Assembly: GCA_027314915.1 (NCBI GenBank) | Contig: DAHUZZ010000001.1 | Span: 1-64,000, forward strand | Direction of reading: 5' to 3' | DNA: 64,000 nucleotides | Source: Thermoplasmata archaeon | Lineage (GTDB): Archaea > Thermoplasmatota > Thermoplasmata > Lutacidiplasmatales > UBA184 | Shown: positions 15,250-22,290 of the stretch, piece after piece | Layout of the letters: the number at the start of each line of letters is the position of its first letter | Numbering within the stretch: the first letter of the stretch is position 1 | Made by a program: the position numbers and the translations under genes | The notes under the pieces: model-generated | The model's input: only the letters and a program-made list of their open reading frames with translations | The model's database searches: none | What the model was told of the DNA's origin: nothing

Positions 15250-16554
15250 TCACCCGACGCGTTCCCACCGCTCGAGCTTCTGGACCTGCCCGAGGGTCGA
15301 GCCGCGCCGGATCTCCTCGCGGACCCGGTTCTCGTGCTCGAGGACATCGAGCGCCCGGTTCGCGATCTCCGCCGCGCGCTCCCGCGGGAGGACGACGAGG
15401 CCGCTCAGGTCGCCCACGATCCAGTCGCCCGGGCGGACCCGCTGCCCGCCGACCGTGACCTCGACGCCGATCTCGCCGTGCCCCTTCGGCTCGCCCGCGT
15501 TCGGGGAGACGTAGCGGCTGAACACCGGGAACCGGAGCTCGAGGATCGCGTCCAGGTCGCGGACCGCGCCGTCGATCACGACCCCGGCCACCTGGTGGCC
15601 GTGGGCGCTCCAGGAGGCGAGCTCCCCCCAGACGGCGGTGGTCTGGCCACCGGCGTCGACGACGATGACGTCGCCCGGCTGGGCCCGGTCGATCGCCTCG
15701 ACCGGCTTCGCCCAGTCGCCGTCCCGCGTGACGACGGTCACCGCCGGCCCGAGCAGCCGGGTCCCCGGCGTCGGCAGGTGCGGCTCGAGGCCGTGGAGCG
15801 CGCCCTTCCGCTGCATCGCGTCGGAGAGGTTCGGGGTCGAGACCTTGCCGAGGGCGGTCCGGAGCTCGTCCTCGCCGTAGCGGTGGAACAGCTCGGAGGC
15901 CGCGCCCTCGCCGGTGTCGATCGCCCGGCGGATCGCCCGGGTCGCGGAGCGGATGTCGGGGCTCTTCGTGATGGCCCCCCCGACGATCAGGATCTGGGCG
16001 CCGGCCCGGCGGGCCTCGGCGACGGTCTCGGAGTTGAGCCCCCCGGCCACGGCGACCGGGACCGGGGAGGCGCGGGCGAGCGCCTCGAGCGCCGCGAACG
16101 GCGTCCGTCCCGTCATCTGCATATCGATCCCGACGTGCCAGCAGACGGCCGACGCGCCGAGCTTCGCCACGACCCGGGCGCGCGCGGCCGGGTCGGCGAC
16201 CCCCAGGAGGTCGACCATCACCTCGGCGCCGTACTTCTCGCCCCCGCGGACGGCGTCGGCGATCGTCTCGTCGTCGGCCGCCCCCAGGACGGTGACGACA
16301 TCGGCGCCGGCCTTCGCGGCGATCTCCACCTCGAAGGCGCCGGTGTCCATGATCTTCATGTCGGCGACGATCCGTTGCTGGGGGAAGGCGCGCTTGAGCT
16401 CCCGGACCGCGTTGAGCCCCTCGCTCTTGATGAGCGGGGTCCCGGCCTCGACCCAGTCGGCCCCGCCCTCGACCGCCTCGCGGGCCGCCCCGAGGGCGCG
16501 GGAGAGGTTCTCGAAGTCGAGCGCGACCTGGAGGACGGGACGGTCGAGCCGCAC
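15250..16554 (-). CDS. Fused 3-hexulose-6-phosphate synthase and RraA-like domain protein
   Basis: Residues about 1-210 are an orotidine-decarboxylase-fold Hps: VLQVALDFENLSRAL, DWVEAGTPLIKSEG, VADMKIMDTGAFE, and VAVAGGLNSETV. From TPNLSDAMQRKG onward (about 215-434) it is an RraA/HMG-aldolase-like domain with GDVIVVDAGG and GVVIDGAVRDLD. This fusion is known in archaea. Run in reverse, Hps cleaves hexulose-6-phosphate to ribulose-5-phosphate and formaldehyde and so supplies pentoses; the RraA domain role is unclear. GTG 16554 is preferred over ATG 16590 because the conserved strand starts there and a TATA-like element at 16574-16583 lies 20-30 bases upstream. A ribose-5-phosphate isomerase gene elsewhere in the window fits pentose supply. 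Confidence 0.85.
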   Translation of the reverse strand: MRLDRPVLQVALDFENLSRALGAAREAVEGGADWVEAGTPLIKSEGLNAVRELKRAFPQQRIVADMKIMDTGAFEVEIAAKAGADVVTVLGAADDETIADAVRGGEKYGAEVMVDLLGVADPAARARVVAKLGASAVCWHVGIDMQMTGRTPFAALEALARASPVPVAVAGGLNSETVAEARRAGAQILIVGGAITKSPDIRSATRAIRRAIDTGEGAASELFHRYGEDELRTALGKVSTPNLSDAMQRKGALHGLEPHLPTPGTRLLGPAVTVVTRDGDWAKPVEAIDRAQPGDVIVVDAGGQTTAVWGELASWSAHGHQVAGVVIDGAVRDLDAILELRFPVFSRYVSPNAGEPKGHGEIGVEVTVGGQRVRPGDWIVGDLSGLVVLPRERAAEIANRALDVLEHENRVREEIRRGSTLGQVQKLERWERVG

Positions 16555-16571
16555 GACGTGGGACGGGGCCG

Positions 16572-16583
16572 ACGAGTAATAAC
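16572..16583. promoter_or_regulatory. Shared TATA element between hps-rraA and a DNA methyltransferase
   Basis: GAGTAATAACGG is the only AT-rich stretch between the divergent genes. Read either way it lies about 25 bases from a start codon (GTG 16554 leftward, GTG 16605 rightward), which fits two leaderless transcripts from one region. Confidence 0.5.
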
Positions 16584-16604
16584 GGTGCATCCCCCTTCCC
16601 CCGC

Positions 16605-17462
16605 GTGCTCCCGGGCCCGGTGCGGCTCATCGAGGGGGACGCCCGGCGCCTGCCCGGCGTCGAACCGGCCACCGTCGATCTCGTCGTCACCTCGCCGCCG
16701 TACCCGATGATCCCGCAGTGGGACGCGCAGTTCGCCGGGCTCGGGGCCCCGAGCTTCGCGTCGATGCACGACCGGCTCGAGGAGGCCTGGGCGGCCGTGC
16801 ACCGGGTGCTCGTGCCGGGCGGGCTCCTCGCCATCAACATCGGCGACGCGCTCCGCACCGGCCCGGAGGACGGCTTCCGGCTCTGGCCGAACCACGCGGA
16901 GGTGCTCGCGCGGTGCACCCGGATCGGCTTCCGGCCGCTCCCCTACCTGCTCTGGAAGAAGCCGATGAACCGTCCGAACGCCTACCTGGGCTCCGGCTTC
17001 CTGCCGCCCAACGCCTACGTCACGCTCGACTGCGAGTTCATCCTCCTCTTCCGCAAGGGCGACCTCCGGCGGTTCCCGCCGAACGATCCCCGCCGGTCGG
17101 CGAGCCGCTACACCCGCCCGGAGCGGGATGCCTGGTTCTCGCAGATCTGGGAGGTCCGCGCCGCCCGGCAGCGGAACGGCCGGGGGGAGCGCACGGGGGC
17201 CTTCCCGCCGGAGATCCCCCACCGGCTCATCCGGATGTTCTCGGTCGTGGGCGACACGGTGCTCGACCCGTTCGCCGGCACGGGCACGACCCTGAGGGAG
17301 GCCCGCCGGCTCGGCCGGTCGGCGATCGGCGTGGAGCTCCGGGCCGAGCTCGTCCGGGAGCTCGAACGCGAGTTCAGGGTCCCGGCGGAGGGCCCCCGCG
17401 CCCCCGCCGCTCCTGCGCCCGATGCTCCCGTTCCTCGTGGACCGCGCGGGCGAGGTACCTGA
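16605..17462 (+). CDS. DNA methyltransferase of the SPPY type (N4-cytosine or N6-adenine)
   Basis: A 285-residue class beta-like methyltransferase. Motif IV, TSPPYP, comes near the N-terminus (about residue 30), a LVPGGLLAINIGDAL strand follows, and the SAM-binding motif I, DPFAGTGTT, lies near residue 227. The TSPPY variant is common among N4-cytosine and some N6-adenine enzymes. No restriction endonuclease is adjacent. GTG 16605 fits a leaderless message; GTG 16620 is an alternative. The Pro/Ala-rich tail overlaps by about 89 bases the 3' end of the convergent hypothetical gene of the VirB-like operon. It may be a solitary regulatory or self-marking methylase. Confidence 0.85.
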   Translation: MLPGPVRLIEGDARRLPGVEPATVDLVVTSPPYPMIPQWDAQFAGLGAPSFASMHDRLEEAWAAVHRVLVPGGLLAINIGDALRTGPEDGFRLWPNHAEVLARCTRIGFRPLPYLLWKKPMNRPNAYLGSGFLPPNAYVTLDCEFILLFRKGDLRRFPPNDPRRSASRYTRPERDAWFSQIWEVRAARQRNGRGERTGAFPPEIPHRLIRMFSVVGDTVLDPFAGTGTTLREARRLGRSAIGVELRAELVRELEREFRVPAEGPRAPAAPAPDAPVPRGPRGRGT

Positions 17463-17913
17463 GCGCGTGGTCGGAGAGCCGGTCCAGGTGGAGGAGGAGG
17501 TAGTGGAGGTACACCCGCTCGGGCCGCCGGCTCGGGCTGGAGGGGCCACCGGGCGAGGAGGGGCCCTCCTCGCCGGCGAGCTGCCGCAGGGTCTCCTCGT
17601 GGTGCTCCTCGGCCGGACCGTGGGTGCGGCGCCCGATCGCCCCGACGAGCGGGGGGTAGAAGCGGCCGATCGGGTCGGGGCGCTCCGGGACCTCGGCGGG
17701 GTGGGCGTCCGACGCGCGGGATGGGACCCCGACGGGTCCGTCGGCCCCGTGGGGCGGCTTCACCCGGAGGTACGGGTGCGGGGTCCGGGCCGGGTCCTGG
17801 TACTCCTCGAGGGAGTGCCCGGAGACCTCCTGGACGATCGCCCGGAGGCTCCAGGAGTCGCGGCGCGCGGGATTCGCGGGAGCCTCAGGGTCGGGCTCCG
17901 GCGCCTCCGACAT
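17374..17913 (-). CDS. Hypothetical protein at the end of the VirB-like operon
   Basis: A 179-residue soluble protein, rich in Pro, Glu and Arg, with a central RFYPPLVGAIGRRTHGPAEEHHEETLRQLAGEEG and a helical YLHYLLLHLDRLSDHALRYLARAVHEERE segment near the C-terminus. It overlaps the stop of the VirB4-like gene by 29 bases and so probably belongs to that operon, and it overlaps the convergent methyltransferase 3' end. No family recognised. It could be an accessory or coupling factor, but that is only guilt by position. Confidence 0.55.
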   Translation of the reverse strand: MSEAPEPDPEAPANPARRDSWSLRAIVQEVSGHSLEEYQDPARTPHPYLRVKPPHGADGPVGVPSRASDAHPAEVPERPDPIGRFYPPLVGAIGRRTHGPAEEHHEETLRQLAGEEGPSSPGGPSSPSRRPERVYLHYLLLHLDRLSDHALRYLARAVHEEREHRAQERRGRGGPPPGP

Positions 17914-19648
17914 CGGGGCTCTCCCGGCGCTCCGGCTCAGATAAAGATGAGCTTGGATTGGTATCGGCCTCGGCTCGGTTCCCCGTCGGGGCCGGGGCCC
18001 CGAGCACGCGCGAGAGGAAGGCGAACTCCGGCGTGGACGCGACGAGGGCGATCGGCAGGTGGGACGCGCCGAGCCTCAGCAGCCCCTCGGAGTAGCCGGC
18101 CTCGCGCGGGAGCCGCGCCCGGGGCAGCCACTCGGACTCCGGCCGGGTGAGCTGGAAGAACGCGCGGCACTCCTCCGAGACGCTGGTCAGACGGAGGAGC
18201 AGCGTCGCGCGCAGGTTCCCGAGCAGCGACCGGCCCGCCGGGGTGCGGAGGAAGTCCTCCGGGTGCTGGCTCAGGAGGAGCAGCCCGGCGCGGTAGTGCC
18301 TCAGGACGCGGCCCAGGAGCTCGAGGTACTCCGCCGTGGCCGGGTGGCGCGCGAGCAGGTGCGCCTCGTCGACGATGACGAGCCGATGACGATCCGCCCG
18401 CCGGAGCCGCCCGTGGACCGCCTCGAGCAGGTAGGTGAGGTGGAAGGCGCGGTGCTCCTCGGGAACGGCGGGCAGCGCGAGGACGAGCGGGGCGCCGGTG
18501 AGGTCGAGGGTCGTCGGCCCGTCCAGGTAGGCCAGCGAGCCCGCCGTGAGGACCTGGAGGAGGGTGGGGAGCCGGCCGGTCGACCCCGCCGCACCCTCCA
18601 CCTCCCGGGCCAGGTCCGAGAAGGTCGGCACGTCGGGCCCGGAGGAGTAGAGCGCGTGGATCGCGCGGTCCAGCGCCGCGCTCTCCTCGTCCCGGAGGGT
18701 GGGAAAGAGGGACCGGAGGAGCGTCCCGGCCCGGGCGGCCTTCTCGACCCGGTCCCCGCCGGTCGTGGCGGGGTCGAGGGGGTTGATCCGTCCGGGGCGC
18801 CCCGGACCCACCTCGATCACGGTCCCCCCGAGGGCGCGCGCCCACGGGGCGAACTCCCCCAGCGGATCGAGCACGATCACCTCGAGGCCGGGGTCCCGCC
18901 AGCGGCTCCGCGTGGCGAGGAGCGCCGCGGCGAAGCTCTTCCCCGATCCGGTGGTGCCGAAGATCCCCCAGCTGTGGCTCGCGTGCGACCACCGGTCGAG
19001 GAGGACCGGGCTCGCGTCCTCGAGGAGCAGGCCGATCAGGACCCCGCCGGGCTCGACGACCGATTCGTCGACGAACGGGAAGAACGCCGCCGCCCCGTCG
19101 GTCGGCAGCGTGTGCCAGTAGCCGGCCGGCCGGTGGGCGGAGGACTCGAGGCCCGGGCGCGCGATGCACTCGCGGGCCCGGAAGACCGGGACCCGGGGGC
19201 GGAAGCCGAGCCCGGAGAGCCGTCGGCCGATCTCGGTCCGCACCTCGTCGGCCCGCCGCGCGCTCGCGGCCCGGCCCAGCACGAGGAGGCCGGTGCGCCA
19301 GAGATCCTGCTCGCGCCGGGCGACCCCGCGGGCGAGCTCCCGCGACGTCGCGGCGATCCGCTCGACCTCGGGCCGATCGATCCGCTCGAGACGGCCCGAC
19401 GGACGCTCGAGCTCCGCCTCGGCGTTCGCGCCCGCGCGGTCCAGGAGCTCGAGCGCCTCCCGGGAGGCGAGGCGATGAAGCTCCATCCAGAGCTCGCCCT
19501 CGGAGCCGCCGGGAAGGATCTGCCCCACGACCCCGAAGGTGACCTCGGAGGGGAGCGTGGGGACCAGGAGGGGAGCGAGCGGACCCCGGACCGACGGGCA
19601 CGTGCTCGCCGCCTCGGTGGGCCGCCGGGACCTTTCCGTCGGGCTCAC
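17885..19648 (-). CDS. VirB4/CedB/HerA-like secretion ATPase
   Basis: A 587-residue P-loop ATPase of the VirB4/HerA class that powers DNA or protein transfer across membranes. Walker A is GTTGSGKSF near residue 233. Walker B is LVIVDEAH near residue 425, followed by the sensor region LLLLSQHPEDFL and an arginine-rich strand. The N-terminal about 200 residues have VirB4-like character without strong motifs. GTG 19648 overlaps (GTGA) the upstream membrane-protein stop codon, so translation is coupled. Together with the VirB3/PrgI-, VirB6- and VirB2-like genes upstream, this reads as a conjugation-like or Ced-like DNA-transfer motor. Confidence 0.85.
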   Translation of the reverse strand: MSPTERSRRPTEAASTCPSVRGPLAPLLVPTLPSEVTFGVVGQILPGGSEGELWMELHRLASREALELLDRAGANAEAELERPSGRLERIDRPEVERIAATSRELARGVARREQDLWRTGLLVLGRAASARRADEVRTEIGRRLSGLGFRPRVPVFRARECIARPGLESSAHRPAGYWHTLPTDGAAAFFPFVDESVVEPGGVLIGLLLEDASPVLLDRWSHASHSWGIFGTTGSGKSFAAALLATRSRWRDPGLEVIVLDPLGEFAPWARALGGTVIEVGPGRPGRINPLDPATTGGDRVEKAARAGTLLRSLFPTLRDEESAALDRAIHALYSSGPDVPTFSDLAREVEGAAGSTGRLPTLLQVLTAGSLAYLDGPTTLDLTGAPLVLALPAVPEEHRAFHLTYLLEAVHGRLRRADRHRLVIVDEAHLLARHPATAEYLELLGRVLRHYRAGLLLLSQHPEDFLRTPAGRSLLGNLRATLLLRLTSVSEECRAFFQLTRPESEWLPRARLPREAGYSEGLLRLGASHLPIALVASTPEFAFLSRVLGAPAPTGNRAEADTNPSSSLSEPERRESPDVGGAGARP

Positions 19649-19998
19649 GGCGGAGCTCCGGGGTGGCGCAGGCGGTAGGTCACCGCCGCGGTGGAGGCCG
19701 CGAGGAGGAGCGCGCGGGGCCAGACCGGCCACGCCCCCAGGGCCAGGCAGGCGCACCACCCCGCGATCGCCGCGGCCGCCGCGGCCCCGAGGTACCGGTC
19801 CGGCCGCGCCCGGGGGCGGCGTTCCGTCCGGCGGAGGAGCCCCGCGGCCAGGGCGAGCGAACAGGCGGCGAGCGCTCCCCGCCCGAGCGCCGGCCAGATC
19901 GGTGAGACGAGGGCGAACCCGAGGCCCGAGAGCGTGGCCGTCGCGCCCGGATCCGGCCAGTCCGCGGGGCGGGTCGGCCGCCGGAGGGGCGCGGTCAT
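19645..19998 (-). CDS. Small membrane protein of the VirB-like operon
   Basis: A 117-residue protein with about three hydrophobic segments (ATATLSGLGFALVSPIWPALG, AACSLALAAGLL, AAAAAAIAGWCACLALGAWPVWPRALLLAA) separated by Arg-rich loops. It is coupled by 4-base overlaps to genes on both sides. No family recognised. By position between a PrgI/VirB3-like protein and the VirB4-like ATPase it is likely a channel or scaffold component. Confidence 0.7.
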   Translation of the reverse strand: MTAPLRRPTRPADWPDPGATATLSGLGFALVSPIWPALGRGALAACSLALAAGLLRRTERRPRARPDRYLGAAAAAAIAGWCACLALGAWPVWPRALLLAASTAAVTYRLRHPGAPP

Positions 19999-20756
19999 CG
20001 CCCCGGCCCCGGGGCCGCCGCTCCCCAGCTCGCGAGCTCGTGCCCGTGGAGCGCCCGGTGGGGGATGCCGACGGCGCGGAAGAACCGGGCGAAGTGGGCC
20101 AGGTGGTCCTCGAGCTGGCGGAGCGAGGCACGGCCGGAAGGCGCCACGAGCAGCAGCTGCACACGGCGGAGGCGCCGCCGGCGGGTCAGGAGCTCGAGGA
20201 GCTCCCCGTACCCCGCCCGGGCCGCGCGCTCCTCGGGGCCCATCCCGCCGGGGAAGGCGGGCATCGGGACCAGCCGGATCGGGGCGCGCCCGACCCGGAG
20301 GTGGAGCTCGAGGTCGCACCCGCGGAGCGCGTCCCGGTACGCTTCGAAGAGGCGCTCCGCCTCTTGGGAAGGCAGGAACGCGACCGGAATGCCTCCCGTC
20401 GAGAAGCCGGCGCACGCGCCCCCGTCCGGCCAGCGACCGAACCGCCGGGGCGCCCGGCCGGTGGGAGGGGGCTCCCCGCGGGCGGGCTCCTCGCCCGCGA
20501 GTCGCCAGCGCAGGTAGGCGGCGCCCTGCTCGTCGATCGATTCGCCCTCCGGCCGCCGCACCGAGAGGAGGAGCCCGGCGGCCAGGAACGGCAGCCAGAG
20601 GAGCGCGCCGAAGCGGAGCGCGATCAGCGCGCCGAAGCCCCCCAGGGCGAGGAACTTGAGGGCGTCCCGCCCCGAGGCGAACGGACCGACCCGGGCCGGC
20701 CGGTCCAGGCGGTCCGGGAGGGGCACGCGCGGAAGTCCCGGGTCGGTCTCGGTCAT
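19995..20756 (-). CDS. PrgI/VirB3-like membrane protein with cytoplasmic domain
   Basis: A 253-residue protein. Residues 1-30 are Pro-rich, then comes a long hydrophobic hairpin (ALKFLALGGFGALIALRFGALLWLPFLAAGLLLSV) typical of PrgI/VirB3 proteins, which sit beside VirB4 in conjugation systems. A soluble domain of about 190 residues follows, with GIPVAFLPSQEAERLFEAYRDAL and LRRVQLLLVAPSG. PrgI proteins are usually shorter, so the C-terminal extension is unusual. It overlaps its neighbours by four bases on each side. The assignment rests on topology and context more than on motifs. Confidence 0.65.
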   Translation of the reverse strand: MTETDPGLPRVPLPDRLDRPARVGPFASGRDALKFLALGGFGALIALRFGALLWLPFLAAGLLLSVRRPEGESIDEQGAAYLRWRLAGEEPARGEPPPTGRAPRRFGRWPDGGACAGFSTGGIPVAFLPSQEAERLFEAYRDALRGCDLELHLRVGRAPIRLVPMPAFPGGMGPEERAARAGYGELLELLTRRRRLRRVQLLLVAPSGRASLRQLEDHLAHFARFFRAVGIPHRALHGHELASWGAAAPGPGR

Positions 20757-21898
20757 CGCGTCTCCGTCCGCACCGCCCCGGCCCGCCAGGAGCCGCCGGC
20801 GCCGCTCCCCCCGCCCTGGGGCGCGGGGCCGAAGCCGCTCCCCCGGGCGAGGTGGCCGAGGAGCTTCACCGAGCCGTGGCCGAGCATCTCGCTCGCGAAC
20901 GCGGGGAGGGCGAGGAGGGCCGGGCGCGAGGAGGCCCGTTCCATCGCGCCGGTGACCGCGGCCGGGACCCCCGCGGCCTTGAGGGCGGGGAGGGCGGGCC
21001 GGATCGCCCCCTCCACGGCGATGGAGGCGGCCGCCATCCCCCGCTGGATCCCTCCGATGAGGGCCGACCCCGCGGACGGGAAGCCGGCCTGGGTCAGCGA
21101 CGCGCCCGCCACCGACACGAGCGCGGGGGCGGCGAGCGCGACGACGAGGTAGGCGAGCAGGAGGAGGATCGTCGGGGCCCCCACCGCGAGCTCGAGCGGG
21201 ATCACCATGACGACCGGGAGGAACGAGAGCTCGACGAACCACAGCCATCCGCGGCGCGCGAGCGTCCCGAGATAGGGGATCGGCCAGAGGAGCGAGAAGA
21301 GGGGCAGGAGGACCAGGAGCACCCCCAGGAGCGCGTTCCGGATCGCCACGGCGATCGCGAGGAGCAGGATCACCGAGAGCAGCGCGAAGGAGAGGATGAA
21401 CGCGATGGCGCCGTTGTCCCACGAGTACTGCGTCAGCCCGAAGTTCCCGCCCAGGCTCGCCCACCGCTGCCACTCCCCGCCGTCCCAGCCGGCCACGGTG
21501 GGGAACACCGCGCCGGCGAGCCCGAGGATCGCGCCGGCGATGGGCACGGTGAGGTTGCTCACGAGCACCCCGACGACGAGCCGGGGGAGGAGCGCGTCGA
21601 GCTTCGCCCGCCAGGCGGAGACCGTCGCCCGGGCCAGGTAGAGGACCCCGACGGCGGCCGCGACCAGGGCGACGGAGGGGTCGGCGACGTTCAGGACCAG
21701 GTAGTTCGCGAAGTCGGCGGCTCCCCCGAGGAGTCCGCCCCCGCCCGGGACGCCCAGCGCCGGGAAGAGCGTGGAGGCGGAGAGCTCCGGCACGAAGAGG
21801 TCGTCGTACGTGGGTCCGATCACGAAGCTGACGATCGAGGTCAGGGACCCGAAGAGCGCGAGCAGGAGCTCCTGGATGGCGGGCGACGCCGGCGACAC
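20753..21898 (-). CDS. VirB6/TrbL/CedA-like polytopic membrane protein
   Basis: A 381-residue protein with about seven transmembrane segments in the first 290 residues, including AILGLAGAVFPTVAG, AIAFILSFALLSVILLLAIAVAI, LLVLLPLFSLLWPIPYLG, VVMVIPLELAVGAPTILLLLAYLVVALAAPALV. A soluble Ala/Gly-rich tail follows. This resembles the VirB6/TrbL inner-membrane channel of type IV secretion and CedA of archaeal DNA import. The IRNALLGVLLVLLPLFSLLWP region near the helix-helix turn, with WLWFVELSFLPVVMVIPLEL after it, looks like the family's central segment. GTG 21898 start. Coupled downstream to the PrgI-like gene by a 4-base overlap. Confidence 0.75.
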   Translation of the reverse strand: MSPASPAIQELLLALFGSLTSIVSFVIGPTYDDLFVPELSASTLFPALGVPGGGGLLGGAADFANYLVLNVADPSVALVAAAVGVLYLARATVSAWRAKLDALLPRLVVGVLVSNLTVPIAGAILGLAGAVFPTVAGWDGGEWQRWASLGGNFGLTQYSWDNGAIAFILSFALLSVILLLAIAVAIRNALLGVLLVLLPLFSLLWPIPYLGTLARRGWLWFVELSFLPVVMVIPLELAVGAPTILLLLAYLVVALAAPALVSVAGASLTQAGFPSAGSALIGGIQRGMAAASIAVEGAIRPALPALKAAGVPAAVTGAMERASSRPALLALPAFASEMLGHGSVKLLGHLARGSGFGPAPQGGGSGAGGSWRAGAVRTETR

Positions 21899-21915
21899 GG
21901 AACCCTCCCGCGACC

Positions 21916-22290
21916 CTAGGCTCCGGTGACCACCCACTGGGCGAGCGCCCAGACGAGGCCGGAGACCGCGCCGACGAAGATGAGGGTCCCGATGAGGGCG
22001 TCCCGCGCCCGGTCCTTCGCCTGCACCTTCTTGGTCACGTCGTTCGAGAACCAGCTCAGGGCGACCCGGGCCCAGACGAGGGCGAGCAGCCCTCCGCCCG
22101 CGGCGCCGACGATCGTGACCAGCCGATCGATGGAGGCCGAGAAGTTCGACACGGGCGAGCTGTTGGTCACCCCGCCGGCGAGGTGGGGGAGCGGGGCGGG
22201 TGCGATCGCGCCCGCCGGCCCCGGAGCGACAGGGCCGAGCGCGAGCAGCATCGCCACGACGAGCAGGCTCGCCGAACGCGCCCCGATCAT
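21916..22290 (-). CDS. VirB2/TrbC/CedA1-like pilin-type small membrane protein
   Basis: A 124-residue protein: signal peptide-like start (SLLVVAMLLALGPVAPGPAGA, cleavage probably after AGA), a polar stretch with NSSPVSNFSAS, then two transmembrane helices (LVTIVGAAGGGLLALVWARVAL and ALIGTLIFVGAVSGLVWALAQWVV) separated by a basic, charged loop (KKVQAKDRARD). This is the architecture of VirB2/TrbC conjugative pilins and of the TedC/CedA1 pilus subunits of archaeal DNA-exchange machines. It overlaps the PKD protein gene upstream by four bases and lies 17 bases before the VirB6-like gene. Confidence 0.75.
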   Translation of the reverse strand: MIGARSASLLVVAMLLALGPVAPGPAGAIAPAPLPHLAGGVTNSSPVSNFSASIDRLVTIVGAAGGGLLALVWARVALSWFSNDVTKKVQAKDRARDALIGTLIFVGAVSGLVWALAQWVVTGA